In this document: positions 32,931 to 43,000 of the stretch, one piece after another
How the letters are laid out: each line of letters starts with the position of its first letter
Position numbering within the stretch: the first letter of the stretch is position 1
Origin: DASUBV01 sp035763085
GTDB taxonomy: Bacteria; Actinomycetota; Actinomycetes; Streptosporangiales; Streptosporangiaceae
Assembly (NCBI GenBank): GCA_035763085.1
Contig: DASUBV010000036.1
Coordinates: forward strand, 13,698-77,697
Direction of reading: 5' to 3'
DNA: 64,000 nt
Position numbers and translations under genes: made by a program
Notes under the pieces: generated by a model
Database searches by the model: none
Seen by the model: the letters and a program-made list of their open reading frames with translations, nothing else
What the model was told of the DNA's origin: nothing

Positions 32931-34489
32931 TGTGGTCACGAACCCACCCGCGGATCATCGCGGCGGGCGCTGCCTGCGCGGCGCTCGCCCTGGCCAGCTG
33001 TACCTCACCGGGAGCCACCTCGGCGGTCAGCCAGCAAGACTCCAGTACCACCCTCAACACCGCGTATTACGGCGACCCCTCGGGCGGCATCGACCCGGAC
33101 GTCTTCTACGACGTCGAGGGCGACTCCATGATGCTGGCCATGTACGACACGCTGCTCACCTACCGGCCAGGCACGACGCAGCTCGCCCCGGATCTGGCCA
33201 CCTCGTGGCACGAGAGCGCCGATGGGCTGACCTACACCTTCAGCCTGCGCCACGGTGTCCGCTTCCACGACGGGACGCCGTTCAACGCGCGCGCCGTCGA
33301 GATCAACTTCAAGCGGCGCATGGTGCTGAAGCAGGCCGTGTCCTATATGGTCGCGGGGATCGCCAGCATGCAGACGCCGGCTCCGTACCGGTTCGTGGTC
33401 CACCTCAAGAAGCGCAACAACGCCTTCCTGGACTACATGGCCTCGATGTACGGACCCAAGATCGTCAGCCCGCAGGCTCTCCGGGAGCATGCGGGAACCG
33501 ACCATGGCCAGAAGTGGCTGTCCGCTCACGAGGACGGCACCGGCGCCTACCGGCTGGCCGTCTACCATCCAGGCAGCCAGTACGTGCTGACCCGCTTCGA
33601 CGGCTACTGGGGCAAGCGGCCCTACTTCAAGCGGGTGGTCATCTCGGTGATCCCCGACGTGTCCACCGCTGAGCTGCAGCTGCGCTCGGGCAGCCTGGAC
33701 TTGCTGGTGCACGGCATCGCCAACTCCGAGCTGCAGAGCCTGCAGGCTGCCGGACTGCACGTGATCAAGTTCCCGGCCGCCATCCGGCAGGTGGTCGTCC
33801 TCAACCAGAACAAGGCGCCCTTCAACAGCCAGCAGGTCCGCCAGGCTGCGGCGGCAGCCATCATGTCCGCCAGCCAGAAGGCGGTCCCGGCCGTGTTCGG
33901 AAGCTACGCCACGGTCGCCCGGTCGGCCTACCCGCAGGTCATGTCGTCGGGCGGGGAGCTCGCGCCACTCCCGCAGCTGCCGGCCGCCCGGGTGCCGGCC
34001 GGCACGAAGATCACCCTGTCGTATACCTCCAGCGAGCCGGACCTGCTGCAGCTCGCGCAGTACTACCAGCAGGCGCTGGACAAGGCCGGCTTCAAGGCCA
34101 CCCTCAAGGGTGACACCGTCTCCCAGGAGTTCGGGTACATCTCGAACCCCGGCGCGGCGCCGAACGCGACCATCAGCACCTTCAATCCCGACGCCGCGCA
34201 CCCCGACACCTGGGGACGCCCGGTCTGGGGTGCTGGCGGCGGGGTCAATCTCTTTGACTCCAGGGACAGGAAGGTCGACCAGCTACTCGATGCCGGCGCC
34301 CGGGCGCCGACCCCGGCCCTGGAGCGCCAGCGGTATGCGGCCGCGGGTGAGCAGGCCAGCCGCGACGCCTATGTCATGGCAGTGGATGACGCCGACGACA
34401 GCGCGGTCGCCAGCCCGAGCCTCACGGGATTCTCGCACGTACCGACCTACATCTGGATGGTCAGCTTCGCCGCGCTGGCCCGGAGGTAG
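32930..34489 (+). CDS. ABC importer solute-binding lipoprotein, family 5 (DppA/OppA-like)
   Basis: 519 residues. Signal peptide with lipobox LALASC, then family 5 landmarks: LAPDLATSWHESADGLTYTFSLRHGVRFHDGTPFNARAVEINFKR and GTGAYRL...VLTRFDGYWG. It captures the substrate outside the membrane and delivers it to the permeases. Family 5 proteins bind peptides, nickel complexes, opines, glycosides and other compounds, so the ligand cannot be read from sequence. TGATG overlap with the permease gene indicates coupling. Confidence 0.9.
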   Translation: MWSRTHPRIIAAGAACAALALASCTSPGATSAVSQQDSSTTLNTAYYGDPSGGIDPDVFYDVEGDSMMLAMYDTLLTYRPGTTQLAPDLATSWHESADGLTYTFSLRHGVRFHDGTPFNARAVEINFKRRMVLKQAVSYMVAGIASMQTPAPYRFVVHLKKRNNAFLDYMASMYGPKIVSPQALREHAGTDHGQKWLSAHEDGTGAYRLAVYHPGSQYVLTRFDGYWGKRPYFKRVVISVIPDVSTAELQLRSGSLDLLVHGIANSELQSLQAAGLHVIKFPAAIRQVVVLNQNKAPFNSQQVRQAAAAAIMSASQKAVPAVFGSYATVARSAYPQVMSSGGELAPLPQLPAARVPAGTKITLSYTSSEPDLLQLAQYYQQALDKAGFKATLKGDTVSQEFGYISNPGAAPNATISTFNPDAAHPDTWGRPVWGAGGGVNLFDSRDRKVDQLLDAGARAPTPALERQRYAAAGEQASRDAYVMAVDDADDSAVASPSLTGFSHVPTYIWMVSFAALARR

Positions 34490-34491
34490 CG

Positions 34492-35502
34492 ATGCTGCGA
34501 TTCGCGGTGCATCGCGCGCTGGCCATGATCGGCATCCTGTGGGCGCTGCTGACGGTCGTGTTCGTGCTCCGGACGGTCATCCCGTCTAACCCGGCCCGGA
34601 CCATGGCCGGGCCAGGTGCCACCCCGGCCCTGATCGCCCTGGAGCGCGCCCGGCTCGGCCTGGACAAGCCGCTGGCCGTGCAGTACGCGAATTACCTGAC
34701 CGGCGCGGTCCGCGGCGACCTCGGGACCTCGGTCTATACCCGCCACCCGGTGTCGCAGGACCTGGCCCATGCGATCCCCGCGTCGGTCGAGCTGCTCGCC
34801 GGAGGGGTCGCGGTCATGATCGTCCTGGGCCTGGCCCTCGGGCTGCTCGGCGGCTCGGCGGTGCGGGGCTCGGGCGCGCTGCGCGTGGTCATGGTCGGCG
34901 GAGCCTCGGTGCCGACGTTCCTGCTCGGGCTGCTGGGATTGCTGCTGCTCTACGGCAAGCTGCACATAGCCCCGCCCGGCGGCGAGGTGTCCGGCACCAT
35001 GGGCGCGCCGACCGGGCCAACCGGCATCGTGATCCTGGACGGGCTGCTGGCCGGCCGGCTGGACGTGGTGACGGACGGGTTGTGGCACCTGGTGCTGCCT
35101 GCGTTGGTGCTGGGCCTGGGTCCCGCGCTGATCGTTGGCCGGACGCTGCAGAGCTCGCTGCGGACCGTCAGCGGCCAGGACTACATCCGTACCGCGAGAG
35201 CCAAGGCCCTGTCGCGCCGGGCTGTGCTGCTGCGGCATGCGCTGCGTAACGCGCTCAACGCGCCGCTGAGCCTGACCGGCCTGGAGATCGCCGGCATGCT
35301 CGCGGGCATCGCCGTGGTCGAGGACGTCTTCTCCTGGCCGGGGCTCGGCCTGTACACCGTCCACGCGATCACGACCAGCGACTTCGCCGCTATCGCGGGC
35401 GTGACCCTGGTCATCGGAGCCGGTTACGTGATCATGAACGCCATCATCGATGTAGCGCAGGTCGCGGCCGACCCGCGGCTGCACCGCCGGGCCCTGGCAT
35501 GA
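34492..35502 (+). CDS. ABC importer permease (DppB-like)
   Basis: 336 residues with the DppB-type start MLRFAVHRALAMIGILWALLTVVFVL, RLGLDKPLAVQYANYLTGAVRGDLGTS, and an EAA loop YIRTARAKALSRRAVLLRHALRNAL. It is the partner of the DppC-like permease. Placing this permease after the binding protein instead of before the DppC gene is an uncommon order. It overlaps the next gene by four bases (ATGA). Confidence 0.9.
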   Translation: MLRFAVHRALAMIGILWALLTVVFVLRTVIPSNPARTMAGPGATPALIALERARLGLDKPLAVQYANYLTGAVRGDLGTSVYTRHPVSQDLAHAIPASVELLAGGVAVMIVLGLALGLLGGSAVRGSGALRVVMVGGASVPTFLLGLLGLLLLYGKLHIAPPGGEVSGTMGAPTGPTGIVILDGLLAGRLDVVTDGLWHLVLPALVLGLGPALIVGRTLQSSLRTVSGQDYIRTARAKALSRRAVLLRHALRNALNAPLSLTGLEIAGMLAGIAVVEDVFSWPGLGLYTVHAITTSDFAAIAGVTLVIGAGYVIMNAIIDVAQVAADPRLHRRALA

Positions 35503-36608
35503 CCGCGGCATGGCCAGCGGGCATGGTCATGACCGCGGCCGGGCCGGTGGCTGCGGACTCCCTCGGCCTTACCTCGATGCACGAGCACGTGCTGTGCGAT
35601 GTGGGTGCCTACCGGATCGAGGAGTCCGCCGTGGTGGCCCGCATGGGGGACATCGATCTGGGCTGCGGCATCAGCGAGCGGGGCTGCCTGGAGGAGCAGG
35701 GCTTCTTCCTGTCCTCAGCCAATTGCCGGCTGGACGACCACGACGTCATGGGCGCGGAGCTGGCCGAGCTGGCCGCCACGGGCATGTCGGCAGTCCTGGA
35801 GCTGAGCTGCCCCGGGCTGCGCACCGATGTGGCCGGCGTGGCCAGCCTCGCGGCGGCAGCCGGGCTCAGCGTGGTGGTGTCTACCGGCTTGTATATCGAG
35901 CCGTCCTGGCCACCGGAGCTGGCCCGGCTGGCGGAAGACGGCTGGGAAGCCTTCATGGTGGGCGAAGTCGAGGAAGGCATTGGCCAGACGGGCATCCGGG
36001 CCGGGCATATCGGCGAGATCGGCATCACCGACCTGGGCCCGCGCCAGTCCAGCCTGCTGCGGGCGGCGGCCAGGGCTGCCGTCCGGACCGGCGTATCGGT
36101 GACTGTGCACCCCGGCTGGGAGCCCGGCAGCGACGGCCTGGCCATCCTGCCGCTGCTGACCGCCGAGGGGCTGCCGCCCGAACGCGTCGTCCTGGCCCAT
36201 GCCGACGCCTTCTTCGTTGAGCACGACCGGCGCAAGCTGATCAGCGACCCGCATGCGCGGCAGCTCCGTACCGACTACCACCGCGAGGTTCTCGACGCCG
36301 GCGCGAACATCTCGGTCGACTGTTTCGGTCACCGCTGGAACGTCGCGCCGAACCACTGGGTCATCGAGACCGATGTCGACCGGCTGACCGGGCTGGTCGC
36401 CCTGGTCGAGGCGGGCTACGCGGATCAGATCGTGCTGGGCACCGACACCTGCTTCAAGCTGCTGACCCGGCGCGGCGGCGGGCTGGGCTACCGGCATCTC
36501 ACGGCCACCATCCTCCCGCTGCTGCGGGAGCTCGGGATGAAGGAGAAGGACATCATCACCATGACCACCACCACGCCAGCTGCCATCCTCTCCCGGGCGC
36601 AGACGTGA
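35499..36608 (+). CDS. Phosphotriesterase-family (amidohydrolase) metal hydrolase
   Basis: 369 residues forming a TIM-barrel hydrolase of the phosphotriesterase family: HEH in LTSMHEHVLCD, a Glu at the bridging position in GHIGEIG (where classical phosphotriesterases have a carboxylated Lys and E. coli PHP has Glu), His in VHPGW and LAHAD, and the catalytic Asp in LGTDTCF. Relatives hydrolyse lactones, phosphate esters or amides. In this operon it probably performs an early hydrolysis of the imported compound. It begins inside the permease stop codon, so translation is coupled. Confidence 0.85.
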   Translation: MTAAWPAGMVMTAAGPVAADSLGLTSMHEHVLCDVGAYRIEESAVVARMGDIDLGCGISERGCLEEQGFFLSSANCRLDDHDVMGAELAELAATGMSAVLELSCPGLRTDVAGVASLAAAAGLSVVVSTGLYIEPSWPPELARLAEDGWEAFMVGEVEEGIGQTGIRAGHIGEIGITDLGPRQSSLLRAAARAAVRTGVSVTVHPGWEPGSDGLAILPLLTAEGLPPERVVLAHADAFFVEHDRRKLISDPHARQLRTDYHREVLDAGANISVDCFGHRWNVAPNHWVIETDVDRLTGLVALVEAGYADQIVLGTDTCFKLLTRRGGGLGYRHLTATILPLLRELGMKEKDIITMTTTTPAAILSRAQT

Positions 36609-37360
36609 CCGCGGCTGCGGGCCAGGGCCCGCTTGCCGGCCAGGCAGCGGTGGTCACCGGCGCCGCCACCGGGATCGGCCAGGCGGTCGCGGCGCGGCTG
36701 ACGGCGGCCGGAGCCCGGGTGCTGGCCACCGACATTGACCAGGAGCGGGTCGCGGCCAGCGCCGCCGGCATCGGCGCCGACTGGGCGGTGGCCGACGTGC
36801 GCTCCCGCGACTCGGTGCAGGCGCTGGCGGTCACGGCCGCGAGCCGGCTGGGACCGGTCGACATTCTGGTGTGCAACGCCGGCGTCTGCACTAGTGCTCC
36901 GCTGCTCGACCTCACTCAGGAGGAGTGGGATCGCACGCTGGAGATCAATATCCGCGGCATGTTCTTCTGCGCCCAGGCATTCGCGGGGGCGATGGCTGAG
37001 CGCGGCTCGGGCTGCCTGATTACCATTTCGTCGGTATCGGGCCGGCAGGGCGACCCCACCCTGGCGCACTACTGCGCGTCTAAATTCGCCGTCATCGGCT
37101 TCACGCAGTCAGTCGCCCGGGAGTTCGGCCCGCGCGGAATCCGGGCCAATGCCATCTGCCCGGGCACCGTCGACACTGAGATGGGCCGGCGGCTGGCGGC
37201 CGAATGGGGCATGTCCCTGCAGGAGCTGGCCGAGCGTGACCAGGTGATCAAAAGACCAGTGCGGCCGGAGGAAATCGGTGACGCGGCCGTCTTCCTGGCC
37301 AGCTCGCAGGTCATCACCGGCCAGGCGCTGAACGTGGACGGGGGGCTGGTCTTCTCATGA
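36605..37360 (+). CDS. SDR-family NAD(P)-dependent dehydrogenase
   Basis: 251 residues with the classical SDR set: GAATGIG nucleotide-binding motif, CNAG at strand 4, catalytic Ser in ISSVSG, YCASK and the C-terminal ITGQALNVDGG. A conserved Asp at strand 2 (ATDID) suggests NAD+ rather than NADP+. It likely oxidises an alcohol in the pathway. The GTG start overlaps the preceding stop by GTGA. Confidence 0.9.
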   Translation: MTAAAGQGPLAGQAAVVTGAATGIGQAVAARLTAAGARVLATDIDQERVAASAAGIGADWAVADVRSRDSVQALAVTAASRLGPVDILVCNAGVCTSAPLLDLTQEEWDRTLEINIRGMFFCAQAFAGAMAERGSGCLITISSVSGRQGDPTLAHYCASKFAVIGFTQSVAREFGPRGIRANAICPGTVDTEMGRRLAAEWGMSLQELAERDQVIKRPVRPEEIGDAAVFLASSQVITGQALNVDGGLVFS

Positions 37361-38766
37361 CTCAGCGACCCGGGCTGCCTGCCGGCGACGACGTCCTGTC
37401 GGTGCGCGACGGACAGCTCTACATGGAAGACGTGGGCCTGAGCGAGCTTGCGCTGGCCCACGGCACCCCGCTGTACGTGATCTCCGATCGCCAGCTCCGC
37501 ACGAACGCGCGGCGGTGGATGGCGGCGGCCACGGCGGCATGGCCGCATGGTCCTGCCCTGGTCATGCCGTCCCTGAAGGCCAACACCTCGCCCGTGCTGC
37601 GGGCGATCCTCAATGCGGAGGGCGCCGGGTGCGACGTCTTCGGCTCCGGGGAGCTGGAGATCGCGCTGCGCTGCGGCGTCCCGGCCGAGCGGATCTCGCT
37701 CAACGGCGCGACCAAGTCCGACCAGCTGCTGCACCGCGCGATCAGCGCGGGGATCAGAGTCACGCTCGACTCGGCCGATGAGCTCGAGCGCGCACGGCGG
37801 ATCGCGCGGCTGGCCGGCCGCCGCGCGCAGGTGCGGTTCCGGATCCGGCCCTGGCTGCCCGGAACCACCGCGCTGTCCGACTTCGATCCCGCAGGCAACG
37901 CGGCCTACCTGGCGGTTCAGGAGTACCGGGCCGGGATGCCGGGGCAGGAGGTGGTGGCCTGCCTGCGGGAAGCCGCTGCTGACGAGCACGTGGAGCTGAC
38001 CGGGATTCACGCTCACGCCAGCCGGCAGACTACGGACCTGGCATTCTGGACTGCCCATGCTCACGACGTCGGCCGGACCTGCGCAGAGCTGGCCCGGCTC
38101 AGCCCGGGGTGGCGGCCACGTGAGATCGATCTCGGCGGCGGCTTCGCGGTGCCGCGCGACCCGACCGGGCGCCAGGAACTAGCCGACGGCCCGACGGCGC
38201 CCCGGCCGGCCGACTATATGACGGCGCTCGCCGACGGGCTGGCCGGCGGCCTGACCGCCGGCGGGCTGAGTCCCGGCGGAATCGCGCTACAGGTCGAGCC
38301 GGGCCGGGCGGTTTACGGGAACGCCGGCGTGCACCTCACGACGGTGCTCCATGTCAAGCACCAGGACCAGCCGCTGCCGCGGACCTGGATCGAGACCGAT
38401 ACGTCCGAGGCCTTCCTGGGCGACACGCTCATCGAGCGGAACCTGTGGACCATGGTCCTGGCCGGCGAGCCGGACCGGGAGCAGTGCATGCCCGCTGCGG
38501 TCACCGGTATCTCGTGCGGATTCGACCTCCTTGTCCCGGCCATGGTTCGCCCGGTCGCGGCACCCGGCGAGGTGCTGGCCGTCCTGGACACCGGCGCTTA
38601 CCAGGACGCCACGGCCAACAACTTCAACGCGCTGGCCCGTCCGGGAACGGTGCTGGTCGCAGGTGGGACAGCGCGGCTGATAAAGCGGCGGGAAACGCTC
38701 GATGACATTCTCCTGCGGGACGTGTTCGAGCCATCGCCAGGCCGCCCGGCCGCCGGGCCCGCGTGA
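37357..38766 (+). CDS. Fold-III PLP-dependent decarboxylase (LysA-like)
   Basis: 469 residues in the alanine-racemase-fold decarboxylase family. The PLP lysine lies in PSLKANTSP (usually YAVKAN). Other landmarks are GCDVFGSGELEIALRCGV, ITGIHAHAS, DLGGGFAVP, VEPGRAVYGNAG, the dimer-contributed catalytic Cys/Asp in GISCGFDLL and DTGAYQDATANNFN, where Phe replaces the usual Tyr. This family decarboxylates meso-diaminopimelate, carboxynorspermidine or D-/L-amino acids. The altered lysine context and context among catabolic genes argue against a housekeeping lysA. Confidence 0.85.
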   Translation: MTQRPGLPAGDDVLSVRDGQLYMEDVGLSELALAHGTPLYVISDRQLRTNARRWMAAATAAWPHGPALVMPSLKANTSPVLRAILNAEGAGCDVFGSGELEIALRCGVPAERISLNGATKSDQLLHRAISAGIRVTLDSADELERARRIARLAGRRAQVRFRIRPWLPGTTALSDFDPAGNAAYLAVQEYRAGMPGQEVVACLREAAADEHVELTGIHAHASRQTTDLAFWTAHAHDVGRTCAELARLSPGWRPREIDLGGGFAVPRDPTGRQELADGPTAPRPADYMTALADGLAGGLTAGGLSPGGIALQVEPGRAVYGNAGVHLTTVLHVKHQDQPLPRTWIETDTSEAFLGDTLIERNLWTMVLAGEPDREQCMPAAVTGISCGFDLLVPAMVRPVAAPGEVLAVLDTGAYQDATANNFNALARPGTVLVAGGTARLIKRRETLDDILLRDVFEPSPGRPAAGPA

Positions 38767-39800
38767 GTGCCAGCCGCCAGGCTGACGTCCTGGTGATCGG
38801 CGGCGGGATCGTCGGCTTGTGCGTCGCCTGGGCGGCGGCGCCCGCGCACTCCGTAGCGGTCCTGGAACGGGCGCGGATCGGTCATGACAGCGGCTCCAGC
38901 AGCGGAGACGCCAGGTTGCGGGTGCTGGCCGCCTACCCGGACGACAGCTATATCGAGCGGGGGCTTGCCGCCGGCGAGGACTGGGCGGCAGCCGGGCGCG
39001 CCTGCGGGCGCTCCTTGCTGACGGTCACCGGCTGCCTGTCGTGGGGTGCTGGCCAGGACGATCTGCGGCGCGGCCTGGAACGGCACGGGCTGGCCCATGA
39101 GGCCTGGACCCAGAGTGATGTGGACCGCGCCTACCTGGGAGTGCGCCTGCCCTCCGGCGTTGTCGCCATTCACCAGGCCGACGGAGCCGTCATCCATGCC
39201 GCGCGGGCGCTGGCGGCGTTTGCCCGGCAGGCGCAGGCCCGCGGGGCCGTCGTGCACGAGGGGGTCAGCGTCACCTCCATCCAGCCGGGGGAGCACATGG
39301 TGCGGGTGTCGACCAGCGCGGGTGAGTGGTCGTGCAGCCAGGCTGTGGTCTGCGCCGGCCCGTGGGCCCGCAGCCTGCTGGCGGCCGCAGGCATCAGTCT
39401 TGCGGTCACCACGACCAGCCAGACCGTCTGCTACTTCCCGCACGCGGGCCCTCCGCCTCCGGGCCTGATCGAGTACGGGGAGCCGGATCCCTATTCCCTG
39501 TGGAGCCCTGATCACGGGCTCAAGGCTGCGCTGCACGCCGCCGGGCCCCGGGCCGAACCCGATAACCGGGTCGCGCCGGATGCTCGCGCCGCTCAGCTCG
39601 TCGCCGAGTGGGTCGGCGAGCGGTTCGGCCACGCCGGCGGGACGGCGCAGCCGCGCCTGGCGACCTGCCTGTACACCTCGACAGCGGACGAGCGTTTCCA
39701 GATCACCCGCCACGGGCGCGTCATCGTCGTATCAGCATGCAGCGGACATGGCTTCCAGTACGCGCCCGACACCGGGCGCCGGGCCGCCGCGCTGCTGTGA
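38763..39800 (+). CDS. Sarcosine-oxidase-like FAD-dependent amine oxidase
   Basis: 345 residues of the DAO/MSOX family: FAD-binding IGGGIVGLC at the start, glutamate-containing strand AVLERARIG, and a C-terminal region ATCLYTSTADERFQI...SACSGHGFQYAPDTG that closely resembles monomeric sarcosine oxidase. The Cys of ATCLYT aligns with the cysteine that holds FAD covalently in that family. It should oxidise a secondary or primary amine to an imine, producing peroxide. GTGA overlap couples it to the decarboxylase gene. It is the last gene of the operon. Confidence 0.87.
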   Translation: MSASRQADVLVIGGGIVGLCVAWAAAPAHSVAVLERARIGHDSGSSSGDARLRVLAAYPDDSYIERGLAAGEDWAAAGRACGRSLLTVTGCLSWGAGQDDLRRGLERHGLAHEAWTQSDVDRAYLGVRLPSGVVAIHQADGAVIHAARALAAFARQAQARGAVVHEGVSVTSIQPGEHMVRVSTSAGEWSCSQAVVCAGPWARSLLAAAGISLAVTTTSQTVCYFPHAGPPPPGLIEYGEPDPYSLWSPDHGLKAALHAAGPRAEPDNRVAPDARAAQLVAEWVGERFGHAGGTAQPRLATCLYTSTADERFQITRHGRVIVVSACSGHGFQYAPDTGRRAAALL

Positions 39801-40040
39801 CCGGCGCAGCCGTGCGCTCGCCCGCGGCCGTGCGATATCCCCGGCATCCGTGATCTGCGGCCGGGCCAGCGGCGGCATGCACCTGATGCAGCTGGCCAGC
39901 GTGAACGCCATCGCCCGGCGCTGCCGCCGGCGGAGGTAGCGCTGCTCACCGGCCGGGCCTGAGCCCGGCACGGCCGCCGCCGGTCCCGCCGTACCCTGGA
40001 CCGGTCAGGAGCAGGGACCGACCGGAGGCGGGATCGCAGC
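39801..40040. other. Gap between catabolic operon and sacsin-like gene, with promoter
   Basis: No convincing gene is seen; a 29-codon frame at 39850-39939 has no support. TACCCT at 39992-39997 is a probable -10, giving a short leader that carries GGAGG about 12 bases before the next start. Confidence 0.4.
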
Positions 40041-43000
40041 GTGCAGGGCAGCCAGGACGACCCGTTCGGCACCGCAGGGCTGCGCCGCCGGGTCCTGGAG
40101 GCCTGGGCCGCCTCGCCGGCGCGGTTCCGCGAGGACGCGAACGCCGAAGAGGACTACGCGCTGGGCGGCTACCGTGACCGCGTCATCGTGGAACTGGCCC
40201 AGAACGCGGCCGACGCCGCCGCGCGGGCCGGCGAGCCGGGCCGGCTCCGGCTGACCCTCAGCGACGGGACGCTCGTTGCGGCCAACACCGGGGCGCCGCT
40301 CGACGCGGCGGGCGTGGAGGCACTGAGCACCCTGCGGGCCTCCAGCAAGCGCGGCCCGGACGGCCCGGCGGCGACGGGCAGGTTCGGCGTCGGCTTCGCC
40401 GCCGCGGTCGCCGTCAGCGATGAGCCGCGCATCAGCTCGGTGACCGGCACGGTGGCCTGGTCGCGCAGCCGGGCCCGGGAGCTGGCCGGGCAGGCCCCGG
40501 CCGTGGCCGCGGAGCTATCCGCCCGGTCGGGCCAGCTGCCGGTGCTGCGGCTGCCGTTCGCGGCGGCCGGGTCGCCGCCGCCGGGGTTCGCGACGGCGGT
40601 GGCCCTGCCGCTGCGCGACGAGGCGGCGCGGCTGCTGGTGGCCCGGCTGCTGGCCGAGACTGGCCCGGCGCTGCTGCTCGCGCTGCCCGCCCTGGCCGCG
40701 ATCGAGATTGACGATGGCGGCGCGACCCGGCTGCTCACCGCCGAACATGACGGTGACGGCGTCACCATCGCCGACAGCGGGGTGGTGAGCCGGTGGCGGA
40801 CCGCCGCGGCGAGTGGCCGGATCTCCCCGCAGCTGCTGGCCGGCCGCCCCGTCGAGGAGCGCGAGCGGCCGTCCTGGTCGGTGCGCTGGGCCGTCCCGGT
40901 GGCGCCGGCCGCCGGCCGCGGTGAGCCGGCGGGCGGCTTCGGCAGCGAGCCCGCCGGAAGGCTGCCGGACGGCGTCAGCGGCGTCGTGCACGCGCCGACG
41001 CCGACCGATGAGCCGCTCAGCCTCCCGGCGCTGCTGCTGGCCTCGTTCCCGCTGAGCCCGGACCGCCGGCACGTCGCGCCCGGGCCGCTGACCGAGTTCC
41101 TGACCGACCGGGCTGCCGAGGTCTACGCGGGCCTGCTGCCCGGCCTGGTGCCGGGGGATGGCCTGCTCGGGCTGATCCCGCCGCCCGTCGCCCGCGGCGA
41201 GCTCGACGCGCAGCTCGGCCGCGCGATCGCGGCCCGGCTGCCGGAGACGCCGTTCCTGCCCGCCGCGGCGCCGCCGGCGGACGGCCAGCCGGCCCCGCGG
41301 GTCCGCCCCCGGGATGCGGTCATCCTGGAATCCCGGCTGCCGGGCCTGGCCGGCTGCCTCGCGCCGGTCCTGCCCGGCCTGATCACCGGCTCGTCCCGGA
41401 ACCCGGCGTACGCGGCGCTCGGGGTTCAGCGGCTGTCCCTGGCCGCGCTGGCCGATGCGCTGGCCACGCTCGACCGCGAGCCGGGCTGGTGGCGGGAGCT
41501 GTACGCGGCGCTGGCCGACGCCGACCCGGCCGAGCTGGGCGAGCTCGGCGCGCTGCCGGTGCCGCTGGCCGACGGGCGCCTGGTGCCGGGTCCGCGCGGG
41601 CTGCTGCTGCCGGCGCCCGGCCTGGCCGACCCGGCCCGGCTCGCGCTGCTGGGCCTGAAAGTGGTCGAACCAGGCGCGGCGCACCCGCTGCTGGCCCGGC
41701 TGGGCGCGATCGAGGCCAGCCCGCGCAGCGTGCTGGGCAGCCCGGCGGTCCGCGCCCGGGTCGAGTCCTCCTACGACGAGGAAGATCCCGCCCCGGTCGC
41801 CGATGCAGTGCTCAGCCTGGTCAGCGCCGCCGGCCTGCAGCCGGGCGAGCTGCCCTGGCTGGCGGAGCTAGCGCTGCCGGGCAGCGATGGCGAGTGGTAT
41901 CCGGCGGGCGAGCTGCTGCTGCCCGGCAGCCCGCTCGCCGACGTGGTAGCGGCGGACACGCCGTTCGGCACGGCGAGCCCGGACCTGGTGCAGCGCTACG
42001 GTGCGCAGACGCTGGAGGCGGCCGGCGTGCTGGCCTCGTTCGCGCTGCTCACCGTCCAGGACGTGCCGCTCGACGAGCCGGGCCTCGACCTGGACGGCGA
42101 GGATGAGTGGGCGGCCGGGATCCGCGACCGGCTGCCCGGCGACGGGGCACCGCCGGTGGCGGCCGAGCTGCTGGCCGTCCGCGATCTTGAGCTCGTCGAC
42201 CCGGCCCGCTGGCCGCGCGCCCTGGACCTGCTGGCGGTGCCGCCGCTGCGGGCAGCGCTGGTCCAGCCCACCCGGGTGCTGCTGGCCAGCGGCCGGCACG
42301 CCGACGTGCCGTCCTACACCGCCTGGTGGCTGCGCCAGCATCCGGTGCTCGGTGGCCGCCGCGGCGCCGACGTGCGGATTGCCGGCGGCGACAGCCTGCT
42401 GGCCGGGTTGTGGGATGAGGTCGACTGGCCGGGTGACCCGGCGGTGGCCCGCGCGCTCGGCGCGCGTACCTCGCTGACCGAGCTGCTGGCCGAGCCCGGC
42501 GGGACCGGCGAGCTGCTGGACCGGCTGGCTGATCCTGGCCGGCCGGTGAGCCGGGCGCAGCTGCGGGCAGTCTGGGCGGCGGTGGCGGCCGCGGATGCGG
42601 CCGGCGCGGCCGCGCCCGAGCCGCCGGACCGGGTCCGTGCCGTGCTCGGCGACCAGGTGGTGGTGGCCGGCGCCGCCGACGTGCTGGTGCTGGATGTCCC
42701 TGACTTGTGGCCGCTGGTGGAAAGGCAACCGCTGGTGCTGGCGCCCTACGAGCAGGCCGCCCGGCTGGCTGACCTGCTGGACCTGCCGCTGGTGTCGGAG
42801 GAAGTAGCCGGGCGGGTCGAGTCTGCGGCGCAGCGGCGGCCGGTGCCGGAGATCGTCGCCGCGGTGCTGCCCGGGGCCGCGGCCGATTACTACGCCCACG
42901 AGCAGCTGGTCGTAGACGGCGTCCCGGTGCCGTGGCGGTGCGCCGGCGGCGCGGTGCACGCCACCGGGACCGACGGGCTGGCCCGCGGGCTGGCCTGGGC

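Noticed and set aside
37357..38766. Housekeeping diaminopimelate decarboxylase (lysA)
   Set aside because: The lysine motif is PSLKAN instead of YAVKAN, and it sits in a transport/catabolic operon, so a different amino-acid substrate is more likely.
39580..39939. A 119-codon frame at the end of the amine oxidase gene
   Set aside because: It is mostly a shifted reading of the oxidase and has a composition typical of shadow frames. The short part beyond the oxidase stop has no supporting ribosome binding site.
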